This document shows positions 34,872-43,588 of a DNA stretch of 64,000 nt, in pieces (position 1 is the stretch's first letter; each line of letters opens with the position of its first letter). Below the pieces are notes generated by a model. The model saw nothing but the letters and a program-made list of their open reading frames with translations, did not search any database and was not told the origin of the DNA. The position numbers and the translations under genes were made by a program. The stretch is taken from positions 1 through 64,000 of the forward strand of contig NZ_JAEPQA010000021.1 in the NCBI RefSeq assembly GCF_017640745.1, written 5' to 3'. The DNA is from Nisaea sp. GTDB taxonomy: Bacteria > Pseudomonadota > Alphaproteobacteria > Thalassobaculales > Thalassobaculaceae.

Positions 34872-36085
34872 GATCCGGGTCCGCTCACCTGGCGGCGGGG
34901 CTCTGCCTCGCCGCTCTTTCTTTGCCGGCCGGCGCCGAAGAGCCCCGGTTCGACGCCACCCTGGAGCTCGGAACCGAACTCCGTGTCTTTCCGAACGCTC
35001 CGGCCTACGCTGCCCAGCGCGACCGGACCCTGGGCCCGTCGCTCTATCTCGAGCCGGAATTCACCGCGGACTGGAACGGCGGCGACGACCGTCTCACGCT
35101 GGTGCCCTATGCCCGCTTCGACCGCGACGACGACCGGCGCACCCATGCCGATATCCGGGAGGCGAACTGGCTGCATATCGGCGACGGCTACGATCTCGTC
35201 GTCGGCGCCGACAAGGTCTTCTGGGGGGTAACGGAATCCCGTCACCTGGTCGATATCATCAACCAGAGCGACGCCGTCGAGGATGTCGATCTCGAGGACA
35301 AGCTCGGCCAGCCGATGGTGCAGCTTGCCGTGCCGAGCGACTGGGGAACGGCGAGTTTCTTCGTCATGCCGTATTTCCGTGAACGGACGTTCCCCGACCG
35401 TAAGGCCCGGCTCAGCGGCGGCGCCCGGGTGGACAGCAATGCGAGCTACGACTCATCTGCAGAGGAATTCCATCCGGACCTCGCCGTACGCTGGTCCCAT
35501 GTGATTGGCGATTTCGATGTCGGCTTGTCGCATTTCCACGGCACCAGCCGCGAGCCGAGGCTGCTTAAGCTGGATGCAGGCGATCCGACCAATCTCACGC
35601 CGCATTACGACCTGATCGACCAGACCGGGCTCGACCTGCAGTACACGACCGATGCCTGGCTCTGGAAGCTGGAGGCGATCGGGCGCGGCGGGCACGGCGA
35701 CTATTTCGGGGCCGCAGTCGCTGGCTTCGAATACACCCTCTTCGGGATTGCCGGAACGGACATGGATCTCGGCCTGCTGGCGGAATACCAATATGACGGC
35801 CGTACCGAGAACGGCGACGCGCCCGGCGTGCTCGGCAACAATGACACGTTTTTCGGTACGCGGCTGACGCTGAACGATGTCGACGACAGCTCGCTTCTGG
35901 CTGGCGCGGTCGTCGATAACGAGGACGGCTCGACCCTGCTATCGCTCGAAGCGGAGCGCCGGATCGGCGACAGCTGGAAGGTCGAGGCGGTGGCCCGTTT
36001 CTTCGTGAATGCGGATCGCCGCAACCCGCTCGTTGGCTATGAGCGGGATGACTTTTTCAGCCTGACGCTGATCCGCTACTTCTGA
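34868..36085 (+). CDS. Outer-membrane beta-barrel protein of the RND operon
   Basis: This 405-residue protein has a signal peptide (LAAGLCLAALSLPAGA) and repeated amphipathic strands: FDATLELGTELRVF, LYLEPEFTADWNG, LVPYARFDRDDD, the later FEYTLFGIA, GLLAEYQYDG, and a final SLTLIRYF ending in phenylalanine as outer-membrane barrels do. Strand spacing suggests 14-18 strands. It overlaps the LolA-like gene by 4 bp. As the third member it probably forms the outer-membrane end or receptor of the export route, which is an inference from order. Confidence 0.78.
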   Translation: MRSGSAHLAAGLCLAALSLPAGAEEPRFDATLELGTELRVFPNAPAYAAQRDRTLGPSLYLEPEFTADWNGGDDRLTLVPYARFDRDDDRRTHADIREANWLHIGDGYDLVVGADKVFWGVTESRHLVDIINQSDAVEDVDLEDKLGQPMVQLAVPSDWGTASFFVMPYFRERTFPDRKARLSGGARVDSNASYDSSAEEFHPDLAVRWSHVIGDFDVGLSHFHGTSREPRLLKLDAGDPTNLTPHYDLIDQTGLDLQYTTDAWLWKLEAIGRGGHGDYFGAAVAGFEYTLFGIAGTDMDLGLLAEYQYDGRTENGDAPGVLGNNDTFFGTRLTLNDVDDSSLLAGAVVDNEDGSTLLSLEAERRIGDSWKVEAVARFFVNADRRNPLVGYERDDFFSLTLIRYF

Positions 36086-36090
36086 ACGCT

Positions 36091-36132
36091 CTCCGGTCCG
36101 TCGTCTGCGGGAAAGCGCAGAACGGACCGGAG
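36091..36132. terminator. Stem-loop between convergent genes
   Basis: CTCCGGTCCGT (36091-36101) pairs perfectly with ACGGACCGGAG (36122-36132), with an inner CTGCG/CGCAG stem. There is no T-run, so it is a possible rather than certain terminator for the operon ending at 36085 and the small gene ending at 36154. Confidence 0.5.
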
Positions 36133-36153
36133 TGCCTGTCTGGCTACCGAGAT

Positions 36154-36360
36154 CTAGTGCAGTGCCTCTTCCCAGTCGCGCCGCCTGACCAGAACGGGAT
36201 CCAGATCCTGTTCCGAGGGCAGGAAGACCCAAAGCCCGACCTCCGGAGAAGACGGATCGTCGTGTCCCTGAGCTTTCGCGATCTTGCCGACCCGATTGTA
36301 GAGCAATGCATGAATGTCGCCGGTATACCGTGCCGCCCGGCTGTCCGTTCCAGGATTCAT
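36154..36360 (-). CDS. Small hypothetical protein (68 residues)
   Basis: The ATG at 36360 has GGGAGG five bases upstream, a strong signal, so this is preferred to an ATG five codons earlier. The protein is acidic and soluble: MNPGTDSRAARYTGDIHALL, then VGLWVFLPSEQDLDPVLVRR, ending WEEALH. The family is not recognised. The good ribosome-binding site and clean gene boundaries suggest it is real. Confidence 0.55.
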   Translation of the reverse strand: MNPGTDSRAARYTGDIHALLYNRVGKIAKAQGHDDPSSPEVGLWVFLPSEQDLDPVLVRRRDWEEALH

Positions 36361-36814
36361 CACCACCTCCCACACCTAATGGCGACACCAGTTGACGAAA
36401 ATCCGTGACGGAGGTGAAGGCCGCCTCCCAATAAAATGTTCGAAAATTCAAAAAAAATCGGTCTGGATTTTGTTGAGTGCCGCTTCTGGCGAGGGAAATG
36501 GTCGATTTTGCGATTTTTCCAGCGTTTACCCCAATTTTTTTGCTGATTTGGGCCTGAAAGTCGGAAAACTGGCGATCTGCATATTTTTTGGCGACGTGTC
36601 GTGCGGCGGTGCGAAATGCCGGTTCATGAACCGGTCAGAGTAAGTCCGTTCGGGAGCGCATGCCCGCCCGACGGTCGTCGCCGGCAAGCCCCAGCATTCG
36701 CCGGGCCGGGGAAAAGGCCGCCCGGCGCTGGCGCATGCAGCGGTGCGGCTTCGCTCTTTACGCGCTAGGGTACCGGAGATATGAACCGGTGAGGTCCATT
36801 CGCGAGGTGTAGAA
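36361..36814. other. Intergenic region upstream of mipZ
   Basis: This 454-bp stretch begins AT-rich (36420-36600) and becomes GC-rich. I see no convincing gene. It contains a perfect 16-bp palindrome, CCGGTTCATGAACCGG (36619-36634). Its half-site ATGAACCGGT recurs at 36781-36790, close to the mipZ start. It probably holds the mipZ promoter. Confidence 0.45.
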
Positions 36815-37753
36815 GTGAGCGACCAGTCCCAAGGGACAAAGCCCGAAGCGCAATCGCCCCTCGGCAAGGCCGATCCGGCGACTGTCATCGTCTTCGGCAA
36901 CGAGAAAGGCGGATCCGGCAAGTCGACCGGCTCCATGCATGTGATCGTGGCTCTGCTCCGGCTCGGTTTCAAGGTCGGGTCGCTTGACCTCGACATGCGG
37001 CAATGGACGCTGACGCGGTATCTTTCCAATCGCGCGGCCTCGATGCGCAATGACGGCATAGAACTGCCGATGCCGATTCACGTCTTTCTCTCGCGAAGTG
37101 ACAAGCCGAACCGCGCGGAGGCGGAAGCCGAGGATCGCAAGCGCTTCGAAGCGGTCCTTACTAAGCTCCGCTCGGAATGCGATTTCGTCGTTGTCGACTG
37201 CCCGGGGACCGACACCTATGTCGGCCGTCTCGCGCATGGCTATGCCGACAAGCTGGTGACGCCGATCAACGACAGTTTCATCGATCTCGATATGCTCGCC
37301 AACGTGGACGGCAAGACTGGCGAGATCATCAAGCCGAGCGTCTATGCCGAGATGGTCTGGGAGGCGCGCAAGCAACGTGCCGTAAGGGGCGGTGCGCCGC
37401 TCGACTGGATCGTCATGCGCAATCGGCTCTCGAGCCTCGCCGCGCGTAACAAGCAAGAGATGGAGCGCGTCGTCGCCTCGCTCGCCAAGCGGGTCGGGTT
37501 CCGTGTCGCGCCGGGCTTCAGCGAGCGCGTGATCTTCCGCGAACTCTTCCTGCGCGGCCTTACCATGCTCGACGTGTTCGAAATCGGCGACAGCGGCAAG
37601 CCGCAGCTCTCCCATGTCGCCGCCCGTCAGGAAGTGCGCGGTCTGCTCAACGCGCTGCAGCTTCCGAACCGCACACCGACGCCGCATGACCGGACGTCCG
37701 ATTACGAGGCGATCGAAACGCCGTCTTTGATGGGGGAAGGCGAGGATAGCTAG
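36815..37753 (+). CDS. mipZ: MipZ-type division-plane positioning ATPase (ParA/MinD family)
   Basis: The product has 312 residues from a GTG preceded by GAGG. The deviant Walker A VIVFGNEKGGSGKST (near residue 25-39) is followed by the MipZ-specific DLDMRQWTLTRYLSNR, then CDFVVVDCPGTD (Walker B) and the LVTPINDSFIDLDMLANVD block. In alphaproteobacteria MipZ binds ParB near the origin and blocks FtsZ assembly away from midcell. The last residues (TPHDRTSDYEAIETPSLM) are a variable tail. It converges with a GNAT gene, and the two stops share a CTAG. Confidence 0.9.
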   Translation: MSDQSQGTKPEAQSPLGKADPATVIVFGNEKGGSGKSTGSMHVIVALLRLGFKVGSLDLDMRQWTLTRYLSNRAASMRNDGIELPMPIHVFLSRSDKPNRAEAEAEDRKRFEAVLTKLRSECDFVVVDCPGTDTYVGRLAHGYADKLVTPINDSFIDLDMLANVDGKTGEIIKPSVYAEMVWEARKQRAVRGGAPLDWIVMRNRLSSLAARNKQEMERVVASLAKRVGFRVAPGFSERVIFRELFLRGLTMLDVFEIGDSGKPQLSHVAARQEVRGLLNALQLPNRTPTPHDRTSDYEAIETPSLMGEGEDS

Positions 37754-38235
37754 CGCCAGGTCGATTGTGCCGCCAGCCCGGTCAGGCGCTCGTTGCTGAG
37801 CTCGAAATCGGCGGCCTGGTACTGCCGGCTGCCGATATGGTGATAGAAGTCGATCGCGGTCCTGTTCGTCGGCAGGCACTGCCAGACCATCCAGGCCCCC
37901 TCGCGGGCCAGGGTTTCGGCGGCGACAGCTCCGATCAATGCGCGCCCCGCGCCGCTGCCGCGGGCCCAGTCCTCGACATAGAGATCCAGCATGTGGATGC
38001 CCGGGGTCCCGAGGCCGATATTGAAACTGTCAATGAACAGCGTGTAGCCGAGCAGGTCCTTGCCGTTGTCGGCAACCAGGCCGTCGAAACGCTTTGCCGG
38101 CCCGAAACCGTACTTGATCACGTCGTCCGGGCCGAAAGGCGGTGGCGGCATACCTTCATGGTCGGACAGTTTCGCCGCCATTTCGGCGACCCGTTCGGCA
38201 TCCTCTTGCTGGAGCGCCCTGATGTCGAACTCCAT
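37750..38235 (-). CDS. GNAT-family N-acetyltransferase
   Basis: The product has 161 residues from the ATG at 38235, which has GGAGGAG seven bases upstream. It starts MEFDIRALQQEDAERVAEMA and has motif A as YVEDWARGSGAGRALIGAV near residue 85-103. The final VWQCLPTNRTAIDFYHHIG is the usual motif B with N-x-x-A-x-x-F-Y. It resembles diamine/spermidine-type acetyltransferases but the substrate is unknown. Convergent overlap with mipZ is 4 bp. Confidence 0.82.
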   Translation of the reverse strand: MEFDIRALQQEDAERVAEMAAKLSDHEGMPPPPFGPDDVIKYGFGPAKRFDGLVADNGKDLLGYTLFIDSFNIGLGTPGIHMLDLYVEDWARGSGAGRALIGAVAAETLAREGAWMVWQCLPTNRTAIDFYHHIGSRQYQAADFELSNERLTGLAAQSTWR

Positions 38236-38350
38236 GTCGGTCTCCTCCGGAAAGGCGATTGCCGGTGGCAAATCAGGGGGCGCCGGGCTGGAAACCGGCG
38301 GCCGCGATGCAACATAATGCTAAAGCATTGTGGAAAGTGAAGCAGCGAAC

Positions 38351-39091
38351 ATGAACACGCGGAAAAAAGGCGCAGGAGCTGTAGAGACCCGGCAAACCGC
38401 CGGAGGGCCGGTCTCGAGCCAGTCCGACATCGACGCCTTTCTGCGCCAGGTCCGGGCCCGTCCGGCCGCCGCACCCTCCGAACGTCCCGGCAGGCTGGTC
38501 TTCGCGATGGATGCGACGGCCAGTCGCGAGCCGAGCTGGGACCGCGCCTGTCAGCTTCAGGGCGAGATGTTCTCGGAGACCGCCGCGCTCGGCGGGCTGT
38601 CGGTGCAGCTCGCTTACTACCGCGGCTTCGGGGAATTCAAGGCCAGCCCGTGGCTCACCGAAACCGGCAAGTTGCTGCGTGAGATGACCGGGGTCTTCTG
38701 CCTTGGCGGCCAGACCCAGATCGGGCGCCTGCTGAAGCATGTCATTGCCGAGACGAAACAGGAGCGGGTGCAGGCCGTGGTCTTCGTCGGCGACGCCTTC
38801 GAGGAGGATATCGACGTTGTCTGCCACCAGGCGGGCGAACTCGGTGTGCTCGGGGTGCCGGTATTCATCTTTCATGAGGGGGGAGACCCGCTGGCACGGC
38901 GCGCGTTCGAGCAGATCGCCCGCCTGACCAAGGGGGCGTGCTGCCCGTTCGACGCCAGCAGCGCGCAGCAGCTCCGCGACCTGCTCGGCGCCGTCGCGGT
39001 CTATGCGGCCGGGGGCAGAAGGGCCTTGCAGAACTTTTCCGAAAGACGGGGCGGCGCCGCATTGCAGCTGACGCATCGTCTCGGCCGCTAG
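38351..39091 (+). CDS. VWA-domain protein
   Basis: The product has 246 residues if begun at [13 protein letters not shown] seven codons earlier is possible and neither has a clear ribosome-binding site. The von Willebrand factor A fold starts [14 protein letters not shown] with the metal-ion site D-x-T-x-S. Strand 4 carries [16 protein letters not shown], and [15 protein letters not shown] follows. It has no signal or membrane segment, so it is cytoplasmic. The J-domain membrane protein starts 14 bp after its stop, and the two probably act together. This two-gene set recurs in alphaproteobacteria as far as I recall, but its function is not known to me. Confidence 0.75.
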   Translation: MNTRKKGAGAVETRQTAGGPVSSQSDIDAFLRQVRARPAAAPSERPGRLVFAMDATASREPSWDRACQLQGEMFSETAALGGLSVQLAYYRGFGEFKASPWLTETGKLLREMTGVFCLGGQTQIGRLLKHVIAETKQERVQAVVFVGDAFEEDIDVVCHQAGELGVLGVPVFIFHEGGDPLARRAFEQIARLTKGACCPFDASSAQQLRDLLGAVAVYAAGGRRALQNFSERRGGAALQLTHRLGR

Positions 39092-39104
39092 GAGGAGTGC
39101 GCAG

Positions 39105-39827
39105 GTGCAGTTTCTGATACTGGGCGCGAGCCTTCTCGTCGGGTTCGGACTGATCGGCTACTGGTTCATGAATGCCGATCCGGCGAAGATCCGCCAGACC
39201 GCAAAGTGGGTCGGTCTTATTCTCCTCGGTCTTGCCGTGGTCGCGCTGATCTTCTTCCGGCGGTTCGACTGGCTGATGTATGCCGGTGTGGTGGTGCTGC
39301 CGTTCCTGCTCAGGGCCGGCGCGCTGTTCCGGCGCTTCCGCAACGCAGTAAAGACGGCCCGGGGGCCTTCGTCGGGACAAAGCAGCTCGGTGCGGACCGC
39401 GACGCTGGCGATGACGCTCGATCATGACAGCGGCGGGATCGATGGCGAGGTCTTGCGCGGGCGGTTTTCCGGTGCCCCGCTGTCGGAGCTATCGCTTTCA
39501 GAGCTGCTCGAACTGCTGGAGGATTGCAGCCGGAACGATCCCCAATCGGTGGCTGTTCTGGAAAGTTATCTCGATGCCGCTCACGGACCGGACTGGCGTG
39601 AGGCCGCCGCGTCCGCGACAGGCTCCCGTGGTGCTCACCGTGACTCTTCCGGCGCTATGACGCGCGCGCGGGCCCTTGAAATTCTCGGGCTTGAGGAGGG
39701 GGCGGACGAGGCGGCGATTCGCGACGCGCATCGGCGGCTGATGATGGTCAATCACCCGGACCGCGGCGGCTCCGATTACCTCGCGGCCCAGATCAACGAA
39801 GCGAAAGACGTGCTGCTCGGCTCCTGA
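39105..39827 (+). CDS. Membrane-anchored J-domain protein (TIM14/DjlC-like)
   Basis: The product has 240 residues from a GTG with AGGAG upstream. Two to three N-terminal membrane helices ([48 protein letters not shown]) are followed by a soluble linker and a C-terminal J domain. The J domain contains [20 protein letters not shown] and the HPD triad in [12 protein letters not shown]. The order (membrane first, J domain last) and the shortened J domain resemble mitochondrial Tim14/Pam18. It should recruit DnaK to the membrane. It is paired with the VWA gene. Confidence 0.85.
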   Translation: MQFLILGASLLVGFGLIGYWFMNADPAKIRQTAKWVGLILLGLAVVALIFFRRFDWLMYAGVVVLPFLLRAGALFRRFRNAVKTARGPSSGQSSSVRTATLAMTLDHDSGGIDGEVLRGRFSGAPLSELSLSELLELLEDCSRNDPQSVAVLESYLDAAHGPDWREAAASATGSRGAHRDSSGAMTRARALEILGLEEGADEAAIRDAHRRLMMVNHPDRGGSDYLAAQINEAKDVLLGS

Positions 39828-39932
39828 GCCAAGCGATCCTTGCGGTTTTCTCCGGTTATGTGCCAATAACGGTGCGCTCTACCGGAAGCCACGGTCGGGC
39901 GGCGTATCCAGATAACGAATCGAGGTTCAGAT

Positions 39933-40802
39933 ATGCCAGTGCCAGTTCGGAAGGCAATCTTTCCGGTTGGGGGGCTTGGCACGCGATTTCTTCCGGCGAC
40001 GAAGTCGATGCCGAAGGAAATGCTACCGGTCGTCGACAAGCCGCTGATCCAGTATGCCGTCGAGGAGGCCCGCGCCGCGGGGATCGAGGAGTTCATCTTC
40101 GTCACCGGCCGGGGAAAGTCCGCGATAGAGGATCATTTCGATCACGCGTTCGAGCTGCAGTCCATGCTCAGGGACCGTTCGAAGAAGGATGCGCTGAAGG
40201 TCGTCGAGGCGACCATTCCGGAGCCGGGGCAGTTCTCCTATACGCGCCAGCAAGAGCCGCTCGGTCTCGGTCACGCCGTCTGGTGCGCGCGGAACTTCGT
40301 CGGCATGGAGCCCGTCGCGGTGCTTCTCGCGGACGACCTGATCCTCAGCGCTGCAGGGTGTCTGAAGCAGATGGTCGACGCCTACAACAAGGTCGGCGGC
40401 AACATGGTTGCGGCGATGGAGGTCACCCGTGAGGAGACCCAGTCCTACGGCGTGATCACGCCGGGCGAGGTCAACGGCCGCCTGATCGAGGTCCGCGGTC
40501 TCGTCGAGAAGCCGAAGCCGGAAGACGCGCCGTCCAATTACGCGATCATCGGGCGCTACATCCTGCAGCCCAAGGTCTTCGAGGACCTCGCACGCTTCGA
40601 GAAAGGCGCGGGCGGGGAAATCCAGTTGACCGACGCCATGGCGCGCCAGCTCGGCCTGCAGCCCTTCAATGGCTACCTGTTCGACGGCACCCGCTTCGAC
40701 TGCGGCAACAAGGTCGGCTTCCTCGAGGCCAACATCGCCTATGCTCTCGACCGTCCGGACATGGCCGACGCCGTCCGGGCCTTCCTGAAGAATTACGCCT
40801 GA
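39933..40802 (+). CDS. galU: UTP-glucose-1-phosphate uridylyltransferase
   Basis: This 289-residue enzyme makes UDP-glucose. The nucleotidyltransferase signature AIFPVGGLGTRFLPATKSMP is at residues 9-28, then KEMLPVVDKPLIQYAVEEA and VLLADDLI with the metal-binding aspartate. FDCGNKVGFLEANI closes the core as in GalU. It starts a run of sugar-nucleotide genes and lies 15 bp before ugd, so the product is passed on directly for UDP-glucuronate synthesis. Confidence 0.95.
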   Translation: MPVPVRKAIFPVGGLGTRFLPATKSMPKEMLPVVDKPLIQYAVEEARAAGIEEFIFVTGRGKSAIEDHFDHAFELQSMLRDRSKKDALKVVEATIPEPGQFSYTRQQEPLGLGHAVWCARNFVGMEPVAVLLADDLILSAAGCLKQMVDAYNKVGGNMVAAMEVTREETQSYGVITPGEVNGRLIEVRGLVEKPKPEDAPSNYAIIGRYILQPKVFEDLARFEKGAGGEIQLTDAMARQLGLQPFNGYLFDGTRFDCGNKVGFLEANIAYALDRPDMADAVRAFLKNYA

Positions 40803-40817
40803 TAACGGAGCGAATTC

Positions 40818-42146
40818 ATGCGTATTGCCATGATCGGTACCGGCTATGTCGGCCTGGTGTCCGGAGCCTGCTTCTCTGAGTTCGGGGTCGACGTCGTCTG
40901 CGTCGACAAGGACGAGGTGAAGATCTCCCGGCTCGACCGGGGCGAGATCCCGATCTTCGAGCCGGGGCTCGACGATCTGGTCGCGAACAATGTGCGGGCC
41001 GGACGGCTGACCTTCACGACCGACCTTAAATCGGCGGTCAGGGAGGCGGATGCGGTCTTCATCGCCGTCGGTACCCCGACCCGCCGGGGCGATGGCCACG
41101 CCGATCTCTCCTACGTCTATGGCGCGGCCAAGGAAATCGCCGAGGCGATGGACGGTTATACCGTCGTCGTCACCAAATCGACGGTCCCCGTCGGCACCGG
41201 ACGCGAGGTCGCGCGGATCATCCGGGAGACCCGGCCGGACGCCGATTTCGATGTCTGCTCCAATCCGGAGTTCCTGCGCGAGGGCGCTGCGATCAGCGAT
41301 TTCATGCGGCCCGATCGCGTGGTGATCGGAACGGAAAGCGAGCGCGCCCAGGAAGTGATGCGCGCGATCTACCGGCCGCTCTACCTGATCGAGACGCCGA
41401 TCGTCTTCACCACGCTGCAGACCAGCGAGCTGATCAAGTACGCCGCGAACACCTTCCTTGCGACCAAGATCACCTTCATCAACGAGGTCGCGGATCTCTG
41501 CGAGAAGGTCGGCGCGGACGTGCATGACGTCGCCCGCGGGATCGGCCTCGACGGCCGCATCGGGCGGAAGTTCCTGCATCCGGGACCGGGCTACGGCGGG
41601 TCGTGCTTCCCGAAGGATACCCTGGCTTTGGTCAAGACGGCGCAGGATTACGACGCGCCACTGCGTATCGTCGAGACGGTCGTCGACATCAACGACAAGC
41701 GCAAGAAGCAGATGGCGGAGAAGATCATCGCCGCCTGCGGAGGATCCGTCTCCGGCAAGACCATCGCCGTGCTCGGCCTGACCTTCAAGCCGAACACAGA
41801 CGACATGCGCGACAGCCCGAGCCTCGATATCGTTCCGGCGCTGCAGGCGGCGGGCGCGAAGGTCAAGGCCTACGATCCGGAAGGCATGAAGGAAGCGCGT
41901 GAAATGCTGCCCGGCGTCGAGATGTGCGATAACGCTTACGCGACGATGGAAGGCGCGGATGCGGTCTCGATCGTTACCGAGTGGAACGAGTTCCGCGCGC
42001 TCGACATCGAGCGGGTGAAGAAACTTCTGAAACAGCCGCTGATGGTCGATCTCCGCAACGTCTACAATCCGGATGACATGCGGAAGGCCGGCTTCGACTA
42101 TGTCTGCGTCGGGCGCGGCACCACCGAAGCCGGGGCCCCGAAATGA
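40818..42146 (+). CDS. ugd: UDP-glucose 6-dehydrogenase
   Basis: This 442-residue enzyme oxidises UDP-glucose twice to UDP-glucuronate with two NAD+. The N-terminal Rossmann loop is [19 protein letters not shown]. The catalytic cysteine is in [15 protein letters not shown] near residue 260. The central [20 protein letters not shown] matches the family, and the C-terminal UDP-binding domain includes [17 protein letters not shown]. It overlaps the following phosphomannomutase gene by 4 bp (ATGA). Confidence 0.96.
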   Translation: MRIAMIGTGYVGLVSGACFSEFGVDVVCVDKDEVKISRLDRGEIPIFEPGLDDLVANNVRAGRLTFTTDLKSAVREADAVFIAVGTPTRRGDGHADLSYVYGAAKEIAEAMDGYTVVVTKSTVPVGTGREVARIIRETRPDADFDVCSNPEFLREGAAISDFMRPDRVVIGTESERAQEVMRAIYRPLYLIETPIVFTTLQTSELIKYAANTFLATKITFINEVADLCEKVGADVHDVARGIGLDGRIGRKFLHPGPGYGGSCFPKDTLALVKTAQDYDAPLRIVETVVDINDKRKKQMAEKIIAACGGSVSGKTIAVLGLTFKPNTDDMRDSPSLDIVPALQAAGAKVKAYDPEGMKEAREMLPGVEMCDNAYATMEGADAVSIVTEWNEFRALDIERVKKLLKQPLMVDLRNVYNPDDMRKAGFDYVCVGRGTTEAGAPK

Positions 42147-43525
42147 GCGCGCATCAGTTCCCGCCGACCATCCTGCGTGAGTACGACGTCCGCGGCGTGA
42201 TCGGCGAGACCCTGAGCGCCGCCGATGCCCACGCGCTCGGCCGCGCCTTCGGCACCCGCGTGGTCCGCAACGGCGGGACGAAAGTCTCCGTCGGCCGCGA
42301 TGGCCGTCTGAGCTCGCCGGAGATGGAAGCGGCGGTGGTCGAGGGCCTGATGGCCTGCGGCCTGCACGTCTTCCGCCTCGGCGGATGCGCGACCCCGATG
42401 CTCTATTACTCGGTCTACGCGCTAGAGACCGATGGCGGGATCATGATCACCGGCTCGCACAATCCGCCGAACTACAACGGCTTCAAGATGATGCTGGGCA
42501 CGGGGCCGTTCTTTGGTGCCGACATTCAGGATCTTGGCCGGATCGCGGCGGCGGGCGATTACGAGAACGGTGCGGGATCGTCCGAGGAGGTCGATATCCT
42601 CGACAGCTATGTCGACCGCCTGCTGCGCGACGTGAAGATGGGGCGTCAGCTCCGCATCGTCTGGGATTGCGGCAACGGTGCCGCAGGCCCGTCGGTCAAC
42701 CAGGTCTGCATGCGGTTGCCCTCGAACCACAAGGTGCTGTTCCCGGAAGTCGACGGAACCTTCCCGAACCATCATCCGGATCCGACCGTTCCCGAGAACC
42801 TCGAGGATCTTGTCGCCGAGGTCGCCGCGCGCGACGCGGATCTCGGCATCGCCTTCGACGGCGACGGCGACCGGATCGGCGTGATCGACGACAAGGGCCG
42901 GGTGCTCTGGGGCGATCAGCTTCTGACCGTGCTGGCCGAGGACGTGCTGAAGGAAAATCCGGGCGCAACGATCATCGCCGACGTGAAGGCGAGCCAGGTG
43001 TTGTTCGACAAGGTCGCGGAGTTCGGTGGCAAGCCGCTGATGTGGCGCACCGGACATTCCCTGATCAAGACCAAGATGGCCGAGACCGGCGCGCCGCTGG
43101 CCGGCGAGATGAGCGGGCACATCTTCTTCAAGGACCGCTATTACGGCTTCGACGACGCGCTCTACGCCGCGATCCGTCTGGTCGAGGGGCTGAGTCACCG
43201 GACGGAGAGCCTCTCGGAGATCCGGGATGCCCTGCCGCAGGTGATCAACACGCCGGAAATGCGCTTCCAGTGCGACGACACCCGCAAGTTCGATGTCGTC
43301 CGGGAAGTGAAAGACTGGCTTTCGGGACAGTCCGGCATCGAGGTCTCCGACGCCGACGGCGTCCGGGTCAATACGCCGGACGGCTGGTGGCTGCTGCGCG
43401 CCTCCAACACCCAGGACGTGCTGGTCGCCCGCTGTGAGTCCCAGACGAAAGAGGGCCTGGAGCGGCTGAAGGCGCAACTCCGCGACGCTCTGATAGCGGT
43501 TGGTGAGACGCCGCCGGATATCTGA
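42143..43525 (+). CDS. Phosphomannomutase/phosphoglucomutase
   Basis: This 460-residue alpha-D-phosphohexomutase has the phosphoserine loop [14 protein letters not shown] near residue 95, the metal loop [12 protein letters not shown] near 240, the sugar-binding [15 protein letters not shown] near 320, and the phosphate-binding [12 protein letters not shown] at the end. The bacterial AlgC/ManB-type enzymes interconvert the 1- and 6-phosphates of glucose and mannose and so feed GalU. Coupling to ugd supports a surface-polysaccharide role. A strong terminator follows 26 bp after the stop. Confidence 0.94.
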   Translation: MSAHQFPPTILREYDVRGVIGETLSAADAHALGRAFGTRVVRNGGTKVSVGRDGRLSSPEMEAAVVEGLMACGLHVFRLGGCATPMLYYSVYALETDGGIMITGSHNPPNYNGFKMMLGTGPFFGADIQDLGRIAAAGDYENGAGSSEEVDILDSYVDRLLRDVKMGRQLRIVWDCGNGAAGPSVNQVCMRLPSNHKVLFPEVDGTFPNHHPDPTVPENLEDLVAEVAARDADLGIAFDGDGDRIGVIDDKGRVLWGDQLLTVLAEDVLKENPGATIIADVKASQVLFDKVAEFGGKPLMWRTGHSLIKTKMAETGAPLAGEMSGHIFFKDRYYGFDDALYAAIRLVEGLSHRTESLSEIRDALPQVINTPEMRFQCDDTRKFDVVREVKDWLSGQSGIEVSDADGVRVNTPDGWWLLRASNTQDVLVARCESQTKEGLERLKAQLRDALIAVGETPPDI

Positions 43526-43551
43526 TTGGATTTCTAAGTGAACATTTTCAG

Positions 43552-43581
43552 CGCCGCCCGTTTTCCCGGGCGGCGTTTTTT
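43552..43581. terminator. Rho-independent terminator after the sugar-nucleotide operon
   Basis: CGCCGCCC (43552-43559) pairs with GGGCGGCG (43568-43575) and is followed by six T on the plus strand. It lies between convergent genes and could stop both. Confidence 0.85.
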
Positions 43582-43588
43582 GTCGCTC

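Noticed and set aside
36392-36643. Possible 83-residue gene upstream of mipZ
   Set aside because: The composition is irregular, there is no ribosome-binding site or recognisable feature, and the frame crosses the palindrome at 36619. It is treated as non-coding.
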